The notes: a model not told the origin generated them from the sequence alone. A stretch of 64,000 nucleotides of DNA from RU20A sp042610495 (GCF_042610495.1 NZ_JBHGAP010000001.1:186001-250000), one strand, 5' to 3'; shown: positions 8,441-18,175, counted from the first letter of the stretch. Numbers and translations: made by a program.

Positions 8441-9841
8441 TCACGTAACACGGAAATACCCCGTCATTCCGGTCTTCTGATGCTCGATGATGTGGCAATG
8501 AAACACCCAGTCGCCGGGATTGTCGGCCACCAGCGCCAGCTCGGCCTGCTCGTCCGGCTGCAGCAGGATCGTGTCGGTCGGCGGTGGCAGGCGCTCGTGC
8601 TTGCTCGCCGACAGCACGTGGAAGCTCATGCCGTGCAGGTGGATCGGGTGGGCATGCGGCGTGCGGTTGGTGATTTCCAGAATGTAGCTCTTGCCAAGCT
8701 TCATCTCCGCCGTCGGCGCCACGGGGTCCGGCGTATCGCCCGGCCAGGGTATGCGGTTGATGGCCCAGAACGTGTAGCCGAGCGAGCCGCAGATGCTGGG
8801 AGCGGCCGCATGCTCGGCGGTGGCGGAGAGGAGCAGCGGGATGCGCGTGGCGGTGGAAAGATCCGGTTCGGCGATCGGGTTCTGGGCAAGCGTCGGCACA
8901 TCCGACAGTGACCGTTTCAGCGAGGCGCCCGTCGCAGGAAAGCTCGCGACCGTGAAGGGGCTCGACCCGCGCAGGTTCTTGAGCGCCACTGTCGTCCCCT
9001 CGCTGTCGGGCATGCGCACGACGAGATCGACCCGCTGTCCGGGGCCGAGGTCCAGCCGGTCGAGTGGCAGCGGCGCCGGCAGCGGGTTGCTGTCGAGTGC
9101 CACGATCACGGCCTCTGCGCCCTCGATGCCGAGCGTGTAGAGCCGCGTCACATCCACGGTCGCGATCCTGAGCCGTACCAGCCCGCCGGCCGGCAGCGGG
9201 TAGACGGGCTCGCGCTTCCAGTTGGCGGTGCGCACCGTGCCATAGGTGCCGCCCTTGGCTGCATCGCGCGGCTTGAAATCCGGCAGGAAGGCGCCGTCCT
9301 TGCCGAGCCGCCAGTCGCGCAGGAGAAGCGGCAGCTCCGCGTCGAAGACCGTCTCGGCCGGATCCTCCACGATGATCATGCCGGCAAGGCCATGGCCCAT
9401 CTGCGAGAGCGTATTGCAATGCGGGTGATACCAGAAGGTGCCGGCATCCGGCGGCGTGAAGGTGTAGTCGAAGCCGTCGCCGGGATAGACGTAAGGCTGC
9501 GTCAGCTCCGGTACGCCATCCATGGCGTTGGGGATGCGTAAGCCGTGCCAATGCACCGTCGTCGGCTCGGAAAGCCCGTTGATCAGCCGCGCCGCAAAGG
9601 GCTTTCCGCGCTTCATGCGGATAATGGCGGGCGCATCCTCGGCAATACCGTCGGCCGTATAGGTGAAGACGTCGCTCATGCCGCCATCCGGTCCGATCTG
9701 CGCCTTGGCGGGCGTGGCCTTCAATTGCAGCGGTGCGGACTGGGCGAGGCTGCGCGTGGCGGCAAGGCCTCCGCCGAGGGTGAAGGCGCCGGCCAGCGCG
9801 GCGGATCCCTTGAGCAGAAGGCGGCGATCGAGGCGGGTCAT
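8441..9841 (-). CDS. Tat-exported multicopper oxidase
   Basis: The 466-residue protein has an N-terminal twin-arginine-type signal (RRLLLKGSA at residues 6-14 followed by a hydrophobic stretch), so it is probably exported folded to the periplasm. All four copper-ligand segments are present: HWHG (97-100), HPHC (139-142), HPIHLHG before the C terminus, and HCHIIEHQKTGM (448-459), which supplies the type-1 copper Cys449, a His and the likely axial Met459. Three cupredoxin domains are expected. Candidate roles are Cu(I), Fe(II) or phenol oxidation or FtsP/SufI-like function; no copper pump or chaperone gene lies beside it. Confidence 0.9.
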   Translation of the reverse strand: MTRLDRRLLLKGSAALAGAFTLGGGLAATRSLAQSAPLQLKATPAKAQIGPDGGMSDVFTYTADGIAEDAPAIIRMKRGKPFAARLINGLSEPTTVHWHGLRIPNAMDGVPELTQPYVYPGDGFDYTFTPPDAGTFWYHPHCNTLSQMGHGLAGMIIVEDPAETVFDAELPLLLRDWRLGKDGAFLPDFKPRDAAKGGTYGTVRTANWKREPVYPLPAGGLVRLRIATVDVTRLYTLGIEGAEAVIVALDSNPLPAPLPLDRLDLGPGQRVDLVVRMPDSEGTTVALKNLRGSSPFTVASFPATGASLKRSLSDVPTLAQNPIAEPDLSTATRIPLLLSATAEHAAAPSICGSLGYTFWAINRIPWPGDTPDPVAPTAEMKLGKSYILEITNRTPHAHPIHLHGMSFHVLSASKHERLPPPTDTILLQPDEQAELALVADNPGDWVFHCHIIEHQKTGMTGYFRVT

Positions 9842-9896
9842 CGGCAGGGCTCCGAAAGAATGGTCGCCACCCTCTTAAACCTGACTCGCGATCTCA

Positions 9897-11171
9897 TCAA
9901 TTCCCGTCGGCGGTCTTCTTTGCCGCAGGCCGCTTCGTGTCGCCATCCTCCGCGCCGGCCAACCGGTTGAAGAAGAAGGAGGTCCGCAACAGGCTTCGAA
10001 AACGCGTGCGGCGGCTTTGCGCCGGTACGCCCGCCCGCTGGTCCATGCGAAACACGGTGTAGGCGATGAAGAGCACGAGCACTGCGGCGGTATAGATGAA
10101 CAGCACTTCCGGCGGGAAATGATCGAGCAGCACGGCGGCAAACAAGGGTCCGATGATGGCGCCGAGCGACCAGAAGAACAGCATGCCGGCCGAAACCAGC
10201 GCATGCTGCCCGTCCTTCGCATGGTCGTTGGCATGCGCCGAGCAGAGCGAATAGAGCGGCATGGCAAAGGCGCCGAAGACGAAGATGCCGACGAAATTCA
10301 GGGCCTCGTTGCTGCCGGCAATGCCGGCGAGGAAGAGGCTCGCGACCAGCGCCCCGCCGGTGGAGACGAGGATGATGAGCCGCCGGTCGAGCCGGTCGGA
10401 ATAGGCGCCGAGCGGATATTGCAGCACGACGCCGCCGATGATGCCGAGGCTCATGAAGGTCGCGATCTCCGCCACCGAAAGGCCGATGCCATCGGCATAG
10501 ATCGGTCCGAGCGAGCGGAAGGTGGAATTGGTGAGGCCGACGACGATGCAGCCGATCGTGGCGAGCGGCGAGATGTTCCAGAGCGCCTTCACGTCGAAGC
10601 GGATCGCTTCCGGCGGGGAGGGGCTTGTCCTGTCGGCAAAGGAGATCGGCACGAGCGAAAGCGACAGGGCCATGGCCGTGATGGCGAACAGTTCGAAGCC
10701 GGAAATGCCGACCGCCGGGATCAGATATTGCGCCGCCGTCACCGAGCCCAGATCGACGAGACGGTAGATGGAGAGCGTGCGCGCCCGGTTGCTGTTGGTC
10801 ACCCGCGCATTCAGCCAGCTTTCCACGGTTGCGAAGAGGGCCGCAAAGCAGATGCCCGCGACGAGCCGCATCAGGAACCAGAACCACGGATTGATGACCA
10901 GCACCATGGCGATGGCCGCCGCAGACGCGATCGCCGCCATGGCCGAGAAGGTGCGGATGTGCCCGATCGAGCGCAGGACGCGCGTCACGTAGATGCAGCC
11001 GAGCGCAAAGCCGATATTGTAGCCGGTGCCGATGAGCCCGATCACCGAGGGCGAGAAACCTTCCGACAGCCCGCGCAGCGAGATGAAGGTGCCCTGCAGC
11101 CCGTTTCCGCCGATGAGAATGCCGGCCGTGACGAGCAGGGGGATGAGCGGGCGGATGGGAGACTGGGACAT
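9897..11171 (-). CDS. MFS transporter
   Basis: The 424-residue protein has about 12 hydrophobic segments split by a polar central loop near residues 185-205, the layout of the major facilitator superfamily. The N-terminal region (GLSEGFSPSVIGLIGTGYNIGFALG) resembles the YcaD/sugar-efflux-like MFS group common in rhizobia. The C-terminal 50 residues are polar and lysine/arginine-rich. It is 55 bases upstream of the multicopper oxidase in the same direction, so they may share a transcript. The substrate cannot be predicted. No strong Shine-Dalgarno sequence is seen before the ATG. Confidence 0.85.
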   Translation of the reverse strand: MSQSPIRPLIPLLVTAGILIGGNGLQGTFISLRGLSEGFSPSVIGLIGTGYNIGFALGCIYVTRVLRSIGHIRTFSAMAAIASAAAIAMVLVINPWFWFLMRLVAGICFAALFATVESWLNARVTNSNRARTLSIYRLVDLGSVTAAQYLIPAVGISGFELFAITAMALSLSLVPISFADRTSPSPPEAIRFDVKALWNISPLATIGCIVVGLTNSTFRSLGPIYADGIGLSVAEIATFMSLGIIGGVVLQYPLGAYSDRLDRRLIILVSTGGALVASLFLAGIAGSNEALNFVGIFVFGAFAMPLYSLCSAHANDHAKDGQHALVSAGMLFFWSLGAIIGPLFAAVLLDHFPPEVLFIYTAAVLVLFIAYTVFRMDQRAGVPAQSRRTRFRSLLRTSFFFNRLAGAEDGDTKRPAAKKTADGN

Positions 11172-11298
11172 GGATCGCGATTCGGCGGCTTATGCTGCCG
11201 TCTTCTTCCGACAGGCCGGTCCCTTTGCCTAGTCAACAATTGCGGGAAAGCGAAACAATCCGTGTTGCCGCCGCCCGCCGCCCTCTCGCCGTGATCGG

Positions 11299-13083
11299 TC
11301 AGCCGGAAATGGCGGCACTGACGCCCGGCTCATGCGACAGCAGCGTGCGATTGCGCCCCGCCTGCTTGGCGCGCAGCAGGGCTGCATCGGCCTTGAGCAG
11401 CAGCGGCGCGTCCTCGCCATCGGTCGTCGAGGCGACCCCGATCGAGACGGTGACCGGCCCGATCGACTGGCCGCGATAGGCAACGCTGGTCGCGGCGATG
11501 GTCTGGCGGATCGTCTCGGCGCAGTCGAAGGCCGCCGCCGTCTGGCGTCCCGGCAGCAGCACGGCGAATTCCTCGCCGCCGTAGCGATAGGCCGATCCCG
11601 TGCCTTCGACGGCCGCGTTCAGCAGGCGCGCCACCGTCTGCATCACCGCATCGCCGGCCTCGTGGCCAAACACGTCGTTGAAACGCTTGAAGTGGTCGAT
11701 GTCGATCATCAGCGCGGCGAGGACCTCATGGCCGGCATCCGCCAGCGCGGCATCGAGGGCGCGCCGGTTCAGCAGGCCCGTCAGCCCGTCGCGCGAGGCA
11801 AGCCTGGTCAGCCGGTCCCGCATGTGCAGGTTGGCGATGGCAAGTCCCAGGTTCTCGGCGACGATTTCGAGGTAGAGACGGGCGGTATCGAGCGCGGAGA
11901 TTTCGCTCTCGTGTTCCTCCAGATAGAGCAGCCCGACGGTTTCGCCCTGGGCCGAAAGCGGAATGCAAAGGCCGGGCAGTCCGCCCTCCGTCAGGTGCTG
12001 GCAGGAGACATCGCTGTAATTGCGATTGCTGACATGCGGGCGACCGCGCCGAAGACCCCAGCAGCAATCCGGCGAAAAACTGTCCCGGCCGCTCACCGGC
12101 GACGACCATTCCGACTGCCCTTCCATCGTCTTGCGATCTTCCGAAAGCGCATGCAGCCGGCCGGCAAGCGAGGGAAACACCTGCGGGATGAAGCGCGCCA
12201 CCACCTCCGCCAGTTCGCGATGCGTCTGGCAGGCCTGCACGCGGTGCATCATCTGCAGGATCAGATCCTTGCATTGCTGGTCGCGCTTCTGTTCCGCATG
12301 CAGGCGTTCGCGCTCCAGCCCGTTGGCGCGGAAGATGTTGATCGCCTCGTTCATCTGGCCAATCTCGTCGTGGCGGCGGTCCACCAGCACATCCACGGCG
12401 AAGTCGTCCTGCGCGAGCCGGTTGACGATGCCGCTCATCGTCGTCAGCGGAGCCGCCACGCGGCGTTTGACGACGAAATAGAGAACGCCGAGAAACACGG
12501 CAGCGGTGATGCCGAGCATGATGCGCGCCGCCATGGCGGCGATGTCGGCCTGCAGCCGCGCCTTTTCGAGGCTGCCCTGCGAGCGGGCGGTAACGAGCGC
12601 GCGAAGCTGCCGCACGAGATTGAGCAGCTCGCTTTCATGCCGCTCATGCTCGTTGCTGAACAGCAGGGTGCGGGCGCCCTCGACATCGCCCTTGCCATAA
12701 AGGTCGATGGCGTTCGCCTCGTACCGGTCGAGCGCGAGTGCCGCGTCGGGGAGGCTGGCCATGATGGCTCTTTCGTCGGGCGAGGGGTCGCCGTCCGCCA
12801 GTTGCCGCAGATGCGTGGCGCCGCGATGCTCGTCGTCGCTGCCGCTGTTGAAGGCCTTGAGGAAGCGCTCCTCGCCGCGCATCACGTAAAGGCGCGCCGC
12901 AGCCGTTATCGTCTCGACCGAGACCGCCAGATCATTGGCCGCGTCGCTGATGGCGAGGTGATCCTGCACCGCGATCCGTTCGCCTTCCGCCCGGTTGACC
13001 GCAACGAACATCGCGCCGCCCGAAAGGATGGTGAGAACGAGCGTGACGCCATAAGCCCAGTTGGTGATGGTGCTGATCTTCAT
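11299..13083 (-). CDS. Membrane diguanylate cyclase (4HB sensor-HAMP-GAF-GGDEF)
   Basis: This 594-residue signalling protein should make cyclic di-GMP. In order there is a transmembrane helix (about 10-30), a helical periplasmic sensor (30-185), a second transmembrane helix (about 188-206), a HAMP region (207-262), a GAF-like domain (about 290-415) and a GGDEF domain (about 430-580). The active-site loop is GGEEF at 502-506, and the substrate-binding DGLTGLLNRRA segment is intact, so it is predicted active. The RxxD inhibitory site normally found five residues before GGEEF is absent. There is no EAL or HD-GYP domain. Its sensory input is unknown. Confidence 0.9.
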   Translation of the reverse strand: MKISTITNWAYGVTLVLTILSGGAMFVAVNRAEGERIAVQDHLAISDAANDLAVSVETITAAARLYVMRGEERFLKAFNSGSDDEHRGATHLRQLADGDPSPDERAIMASLPDAALALDRYEANAIDLYGKGDVEGARTLLFSNEHERHESELLNLVRQLRALVTARSQGSLEKARLQADIAAMAARIMLGITAAVFLGVLYFVVKRRVAAPLTTMSGIVNRLAQDDFAVDVLVDRRHDEIGQMNEAINIFRANGLERERLHAEQKRDQQCKDLILQMMHRVQACQTHRELAEVVARFIPQVFPSLAGRLHALSEDRKTMEGQSEWSSPVSGRDSFSPDCCWGLRRGRPHVSNRNYSDVSCQHLTEGGLPGLCIPLSAQGETVGLLYLEEHESEISALDTARLYLEIVAENLGLAIANLHMRDRLTRLASRDGLTGLLNRRALDAALADAGHEVLAALMIDIDHFKRFNDVFGHEAGDAVMQTVARLLNAAVEGTGSAYRYGGEEFAVLLPGRQTAAAFDCAETIRQTIAATSVAYRGQSIGPVTVSIGVASTTDGEDAPLLLKADAALLRAKQAGRNRTLLSHEPGVSAAISG

Positions 13084-13312
13084 GCGCAGGCTCCTTTGAC
13101 AGTAAGAGCTTATGCGCGTGAATTATTGAACTTGTCCTACAGTGATCATACGAAAACCGGAGATGCGGCGGCGCGGCAGCACTGCGATTGCCCTGCGGCT
13201 AAGCCGCCAACCCTTGACAAATCGGGCCCGCCATGCGCTTTTCCGCCCGATTTTGAGGCCGCCCGAAGCCTGAGCCTTGCGGGCGGCGACGTGATTCCAG
13301 GATAGAACCGCC

Positions 13313-15100
13313 ATGCATCGTTACCGCAGCCACACCTGTGCCGCCCTCCGCAAGTCCGACGTCGGCCAGACCGTCCGTCTCTCCGGCTGGGTGCACCGCG
13401 TCCGCGACCATGGCGGCGTGCTGTTCATCGACCTGCGCGACCATTACGGCATCACCCAGGTCGTCGCCGACCCGGACAGCCCGGCCTTCAAGCTGGCCGA
13501 GGCCGTGCGCGGCGAATGGGTCATCCGCATCGACGGCCGCGTCAAGGCCCGCACCGACGAGACCGTCAACAAGGCGATGCCGACCGGCGAGATCGAACTC
13601 TACGCGCTGGAAATCGAAGTCCTCTCGGCTGCCAAGGAACTGCCGCTGCCGGTCTTCGGCGAGCCGGACTATCCCGAGGACGTGCGCCTCAAGTACCGCT
13701 TCCTCGACCTGCGCCGCGAGACGCTGCACAGGAACATCGTCAAGCGCACCCAGATCATCTCCGCCATGCGCCAGGGCATGGGCGAGGCGGGCTTTGCCGA
13801 ATACACGACGCCCATCCTGACGGCATCCTCGCCGGAAGGCGCGCGCGACTTCCTCGTGCCCTCGCGCATCCATGAGGGCAAGTTCTTCGCCTTGCCGCAG
13901 GCCCCGCAGCAGTACAAGCAGCTGCTGATGGTCGCCGGTTTCGACCGCTACTTCCAGATCGCGCCCTGCTTCCGCGACGAAGACCCGCGCGCTGACCGCC
14001 TGCCGGGCGAATTCTACCAGCTCGACGTGGAAATGAGCTTCGTCACCCAGGAAGACATCTGGAACACGATGGAGCCGATGATGACGGCCGTGTTCGAGAA
14101 GTTCGCCGATGGCAAGCCGGTAACGAAGAGCTGGCCGCGCATTCCCTATGACGTGGCGATCCGCAAATACGGCTCCGACAAGCCGGACCTGCGCAACCCG
14201 ATCGAGATGCAGGCCGTGACCGAGCATTTCGCCGGCTCCGGCTTCAAGGTCTTCGCCAACATGATCGCGTCGAACCCGAAGGTCGAGGTCTGGGCGATCC
14301 CGGCAAAGACCGGCGGCAGCCGCGCCTTCTGCGACCGCATGAACGCCTGGGCCCAGTCCACCGGCCAGCCGGGCCTCGGCTACATCTTCTGGAAGGAAGA
14401 GGACGGCAAGATCGCGGGCTCCGGCCCGCTCGCCAAGAACATCGGCGAAGAGCGCACCGAAGCGCTGCGCACCCAGCTCGGCCTTGAGCCTGGCGATGCC
14501 TCGTTCTTCGTCGCGGGCGACCCCGCCAAGTTCTACAAGTTCGCCGGTGAAGCCCGCACCCGCGCCGGCGAGGAACTGAACCTCGTCGATCGCGACCGCT
14601 TCGAAATGTGCTGGATCGTCGATTTCCCGTTCTATGAATATAACGAGGACGAGAAGAAGATCGATTTCGCCCACAACCCCTTCTCCATGCCGCAAGGCGG
14701 GCTGGAAGCGCTGGAAAGCCAGGATCCGCTGAGCCTCAAGGCCTACCAGTACGACGCCGTCTGCAACGGCTTCGAGATTGCCTCGGGCTCGATCCGTAAC
14801 CAGTCGCCCGACCTGATGGTCAAGGCTTTCGAGCTGGTCGGCCTCTCCAAGGCGGATGTGGAAGAACGCTTCGGCGGCATGTACCGCGCCTTCCAGTACG
14901 GCGCCCCCCCGCACGGCGGCTGCGCCTTCGGCATCGACCGCGTCGTGATGCTGCTCGTCGGCGCGAAGAACCTGCGCGAAATCTCGCTCTTCCCGATGAA
15001 CCAGCAGGCGCAGGACCTCTTGATGAACGCGCCGAGCCCGGCGACGCCCACGCAGTTGCGCGAACTCGCCCTGCGCGTGGTTCCGTCCAAGAAGGACTGA
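13313..15100 (+). CDS. aspS: Aspartyl-tRNA synthetase (probably non-discriminating)
   Basis: The 595-residue class II enzyme charges tRNA-Asp. The N-terminal OB-fold anticodon-binding domain (about 1-110), the catalytic core with motif 2 (FRDEDPRADR near 222) and the bacterial GAD insertion (about 290-420) are all present, as is motif 3 (GIDRVVMLL) near the C terminus. The anticodon-domain sequence RVRDHGGV has histidine where E. coli has leucine 31, the residue associated with non-discriminating AspRS that also charges tRNA-Asn for GatCAB. That dual role is inferred. The start ATG at 13313 gives the expected MHRYRSH N terminus. Confidence 0.97.
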   Translation: MHRYRSHTCAALRKSDVGQTVRLSGWVHRVRDHGGVLFIDLRDHYGITQVVADPDSPAFKLAEAVRGEWVIRIDGRVKARTDETVNKAMPTGEIELYALEIEVLSAAKELPLPVFGEPDYPEDVRLKYRFLDLRRETLHRNIVKRTQIISAMRQGMGEAGFAEYTTPILTASSPEGARDFLVPSRIHEGKFFALPQAPQQYKQLLMVAGFDRYFQIAPCFRDEDPRADRLPGEFYQLDVEMSFVTQEDIWNTMEPMMTAVFEKFADGKPVTKSWPRIPYDVAIRKYGSDKPDLRNPIEMQAVTEHFAGSGFKVFANMIASNPKVEVWAIPAKTGGSRAFCDRMNAWAQSTGQPGLGYIFWKEEDGKIAGSGPLAKNIGEERTEALRTQLGLEPGDASFFVAGDPAKFYKFAGEARTRAGEELNLVDRDRFEMCWIVDFPFYEYNEDEKKIDFAHNPFSMPQGGLEALESQDPLSLKAYQYDAVCNGFEIASGSIRNQSPDLMVKAFELVGLSKADVEERFGGMYRAFQYGAPPHGGCAFGIDRVVMLLVGAKNLREISLFPMNQQAQDLLMNAPSPATPTQLRELALRVVPSKKD

Positions 15101-15147
15101 GGGCGGCCGTATTTCGGGGCTTATAAGGCGAGCGATCTGCCGTTTCG

Positions 15148-15340
15148 CCCCCTCATCCGCCTGCCGGCACCTTCTCCCCGCTGGGGAGAAGAGACCAGGA
15201 CGGTGGAACCGCGCCTCAGTCTACCCTAGCGGAAAGAAGCGAACCTCTCGCTTCCGGCTGCGCCATCGAAGGTCTGGGAGCGCGCCGCACATCTCTTCTC
15301 CCCCGCGGGGAGAAGATGCCGGCAGGCAGATGAGGGGGGA
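15148..15340. repeat. RIME-like rhizobial intergenic palindromic element
   Basis: Two long inverted arms face each other: 15148-15193, starting CCCCTCATCCGCCTGCCGGC, and 15294-15340, ending in its near-complement. Each arm also contains its own small palindrome (CTTCTCCCC/GGGGAGAAG). The roughly 100 bases between the arms look unique. The layout and core sequence match the RIME family of Rhizobium intergenic mosaic elements. It makes up most of the 329-base gap between aspS and the next gene; the rest of the gap holds a terminator. Confidence 0.8.
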
Positions 15341-15378
15341 GCACATTGGCTGCGTTGTCTGTCGCGAGGATTGAAAAA

Positions 15379-15404
15379 GCCCCGGTTCTCTGATGAACCG
15401 AGGC
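15379..15404 (-). terminator. Intrinsic terminator for the EEP-fold gene
   Basis: GCCCCGGTTC and GAACCGAGGC pair around a TCTGAT loop. The A-run at 15374-15378 becomes a U-run on the minus strand, so this ends the leftward transcript of the gene at 15430-16386. Confidence 0.75.
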
Positions 15405-15429
15405 CTTCTCGTTGCGAGGTATCTGCCCC

Positions 15430-16386
15430 TCAGAACCGGACCGTTGCCATCGTGGCGCGATGGTCCGACGGCCAGGGGGTGACGACGATGTCGGCTTCCG
15501 GTGCGCGCTCGCCCACAATGCCGGCCTTGACGACGGTCATGCCCTTGCCGCGGCCATAAGTGAAGTCGATGCGGTCGTGATGGTCTGTCGGGTCCGAAAT
15601 CTCGTTCTTGGTCGTCCAGGTGAAGGCCGGCTTGGCGACGGGGTTGGGGAAGGCGGCGCGGAAGAGGTCGGTGAAGCCGAGCTCGGCCATGCGCGTCGAA
15701 GTCGGCCAGGCGACCGCAAGCGGCTGTTGCTTCGCAGCCGCGGCGGCCTCCGTCCAGTCGAGATGCGAGGGCTCGTTGAAGTCGCCGAAGACGAAGGTCG
15801 CGTCGGCCCCATCGGCAGCCTTGAGGTCATGGGCGAAAAGCTCGAGCGCCGGACCACGGGCGGCCTTGGCCGAGGCAATCGCCTCATCGGCGGTCTTCAG
15901 GAAGGGCGCGGGGCCATATTCGATGTTGAGCAACTGGTAGGGCTGGTAGGGATAGTCCGTCAGGTGCAGCGAATAGGCAAACACCTTGCGGCCCTTGACG
16001 TCGATCTCGACGCCGAGGTCGTTGTCGGTAGCCTTGCCGATCGGATAGCGGCTGAGGATGGCGCCGGCCCACAGCGCCGCGTTCTTCTTGTCCTGGTCGT
16101 AGTAGAAATAGCCGAGCTTTTCGGCGAGCGCCTTGGCGACGCTCGGTCCGGTCGGCACGCAATTGTCGGCGTCGCACGGATTGGGCTCCGGCCGTGTTTC
16201 CAATACGCCGATAATGTCGGGATTGACCGCCTTGATGACGGCGGCCGTCTCGTCCACCGGCTTTCCGGCATTGGCGCCGCCACCCCAGATGTTGAAGCTC
16301 ATCACGGTCAGTTCGGTGGGATCGGCCGCAAGGGCGGCGGAGGAAAGAAGAGAGGCCGCGAAGGCGGCAAGCATCAGTGCGCGCAT
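15430..16386 (-). CDS. Secreted endonuclease/exonuclease/phosphatase-fold protein
   Basis: With the start at 16386 the protein is 318 residues and begins with a good Sec signal peptide (MRALMLAAFAASLLSSAALA). A reading frame 25 codons longer upstream would bury that signal, so the shorter start is preferred. The mature part fits the EEP/DNase I-like metal-dependent phosphodiesterase fold: TVMSFNIWGGG at the start, GVLETRPEP with the metal-binding Glu, FGDFNEPSHLDW in the middle, and a C-terminal WPSDHRA motif containing the catalytic Asp-His. It could be a nuclease or a phosphatase acting outside the cytoplasm. It is a single gene with its own terminator. Confidence 0.85.
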   Translation of the reverse strand: MRALMLAAFAASLLSSAALAADPTELTVMSFNIWGGGANAGKPVDETAAVIKAVNPDIIGVLETRPEPNPCDADNCVPTGPSVAKALAEKLGYFYYDQDKKNAALWAGAILSRYPIGKATDNDLGVEIDVKGRKVFAYSLHLTDYPYQPYQLLNIEYGPAPFLKTADEAIASAKAARGPALELFAHDLKAADGADATFVFGDFNEPSHLDWTEAAAAAKQQPLAVAWPTSTRMAELGFTDLFRAAFPNPVAKPAFTWTTKNEISDPTDHHDRIDFTYGRGKGMTVVKAGIVGERAPEADIVVTPWPSDHRATMATVRF

Positions 16387-16637
16387 GGAAAACTCCGGGT
16401 TCAGGCGGGACGCAGGGACGATTAGCGATCGATGATGAACCTCCCATGACGGTCGCTCCAACGCAATCTGCGTTGATGCGCAGCCACCCTTTCCCTCAAG
16501 TCAAACGCAGCGTATAAGGCCTTACTCACCACGGACCCGGTGAAACTCCGGGTGGCTCTTCTGGCCGCCGATCCGCCAGACAACGCGAAAAGCATCGAAT
16601 CCATCTCACACGCCGGCTCCGCGACAGGAGCGGCCTG

Positions 16638-18146
16638 ATGCGATCCTTATTGCGGAATTTTCAAGATATGACTGATCTGACCACCTACCGCCGCGAGTGG
16701 TTCTCCAACATGCGTGGCGACATTCTCTCGGGCATCCTCGTCGCGCTGGCATTGATCCCCGAAGCCATCGGCTTCTCGGTGATTGCCGGCGTCGATCCGA
16801 AGGTTGGCCTCTTCGCCTCCTTCGCCATCGCCTGCGTCTCCGCTTTTGCGGGCGGGCGCCCGGGCATGATCTCGGCGGCGACCGCCGCGACCGCCGTCCT
16901 CATGGTCACGCTCGTCAAGGAGCATGGACTGCAATACCTCTTCGCTGCAACGCTCCTGATGGGCGTCATCCAGATTGCCGCCGGCTTCCTGAAGCTCGGC
17001 CGCGTCATGCGCTTCGTGTCGCGTTCGGTTATCACCGGCTTTGTCAATGCGCTGGCGATCCTGATCTTCATGGCGCAGCTGCCGGAACTGATCGGCGTGC
17101 CCATGCTCACCTATCCGTTGATCGCGGTGGCGCTTGCGATCATCTACATCCTGCCGCGCTTCACCAAGGCGATCCCGTCGCCGCTGGTCGCCATTCTGGC
17201 GCTGACGGCCGCCGCCTGGTGGTTCGGCCTCGACCTGCGGACCGTCGGCGATCTCGGTGCCCTGCCGGATACGCTGCCGATCTTCGCGCTGCCGCAGGTG
17301 CCGCTGACATTCGAGACGCTGCAGATCATCTTTCCCTATTCCATCGCGCTCGCCGCCGTTGGCCTGCTGGAATCGCTGCTGACGGCCCAGATCGTCGATG
17401 ACATGACGGACACGACCAGCAACAAGAGCCGCGAATGCATCGGTCAGGGGGCCAGCAACATCGCCTCCGGCCTGATCGGCGGCATGGGCGGCTGCGCCAT
17501 GATCGGCCAGTCGATGATCAATGTCAGCTCCGGCGGGCGCGGCCGGCTCTCCACCTTCGTGGCGGGTGCCTTCCTGCTGTTCCTCATCCTCGTGCTCGAT
17601 GATCTCGTGCGCATCATTCCCATGGCAGCCCTCGTCGCCGTCATGATCATGGTGTCGATCGGCACCTTCTCCTGGCGCTCGATCCTTGATCTCAGGCGCA
17701 ACCCGCCGACATCCTCCATCGTCATGCTGGCAACCGTCGTCACCGTGGTGGCCACCCACGATCTCGCCAAGGGCGTGCTGGTCGGCGTCCTTCTCTCCGG
17801 CGTCTTCTTTGCCGGCAAGGTGGCGCGCCTCTTCTCCGTTCGCAAAAGCGGGGAGGGCGCGACGATCACCTATCGCGTTTCCGGCCAGATCTTCTTCGCC
17901 TCGGTGGAAAGCTTCGTGGAAGCTTTCGATTTCACATCGCCGGCCCAGGCCGTGGTGATCGATGTCACCGACGCCCATTTCTGGGATATCTCCTCCGTTG
18001 CAGCGTTGGACAAGGTGGTGCTGAAATATCGCCGCCATGGCGTCGCGGTCGAGGTTGTCGGCCTCAACCAGGCAAGTGCCCACATGGTCGATCGCTTCGC
18101 CGTGCATGACAAGGACGCGGCCATCGTAAACGCCGCGGCCCATTGA
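16638..18146 (+). CDS. SulP family inorganic anion transporter with STAS domain
   Basis: SulP/SLC26 proteins move sulfate, bicarbonate or similar anions across the inner membrane. The 502-residue protein has about 10-12 hydrophobic segments across residues 25-385, with the typical early GILVALALIPEAIGFSVIAGVDP-type region split across residues 31-55. A cytoplasmic STAS domain follows at about residues 400-490 (HFWDISSVAALDKV). It is shorter than many SulP proteins, mainly in the STAS linker. Which anion it carries cannot be decided; no cys genes or carbonic anhydrase lie beside it. Confidence 0.92.
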   Translation: MRSLLRNFQDMTDLTTYRREWFSNMRGDILSGILVALALIPEAIGFSVIAGVDPKVGLFASFAIACVSAFAGGRPGMISAATAATAVLMVTLVKEHGLQYLFAATLLMGVIQIAAGFLKLGRVMRFVSRSVITGFVNALAILIFMAQLPELIGVPMLTYPLIAVALAIIYILPRFTKAIPSPLVAILALTAAAWWFGLDLRTVGDLGALPDTLPIFALPQVPLTFETLQIIFPYSIALAAVGLLESLLTAQIVDDMTDTTSNKSRECIGQGASNIASGLIGGMGGCAMIGQSMINVSSGGRGRLSTFVAGAFLLFLILVLDDLVRIIPMAALVAVMIMVSIGTFSWRSILDLRRNPPTSSIVMLATVVTVVATHDLAKGVLVGVLLSGVFFAGKVARLFSVRKSGEGATITYRVSGQIFFASVESFVEAFDFTSPAQAVVIDVTDAHFWDISSVAALDKVVLKYRRHGVAVEVVGLNQASAHMVDRFAVHDKDAAIVNAAAH

Positions 18147-18175
18147 GGCCGCCGTTACCATCCCCTTGAAAAAGA

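Noticed and set aside
6713..8911. Plus-strand frame of about 730 codons across the phytase-like, rnd and multicopper oxidase genes
   Set aside because: It spans three well-supported minus-strand genes and their intergenic regions, with compositionally odd sequence.
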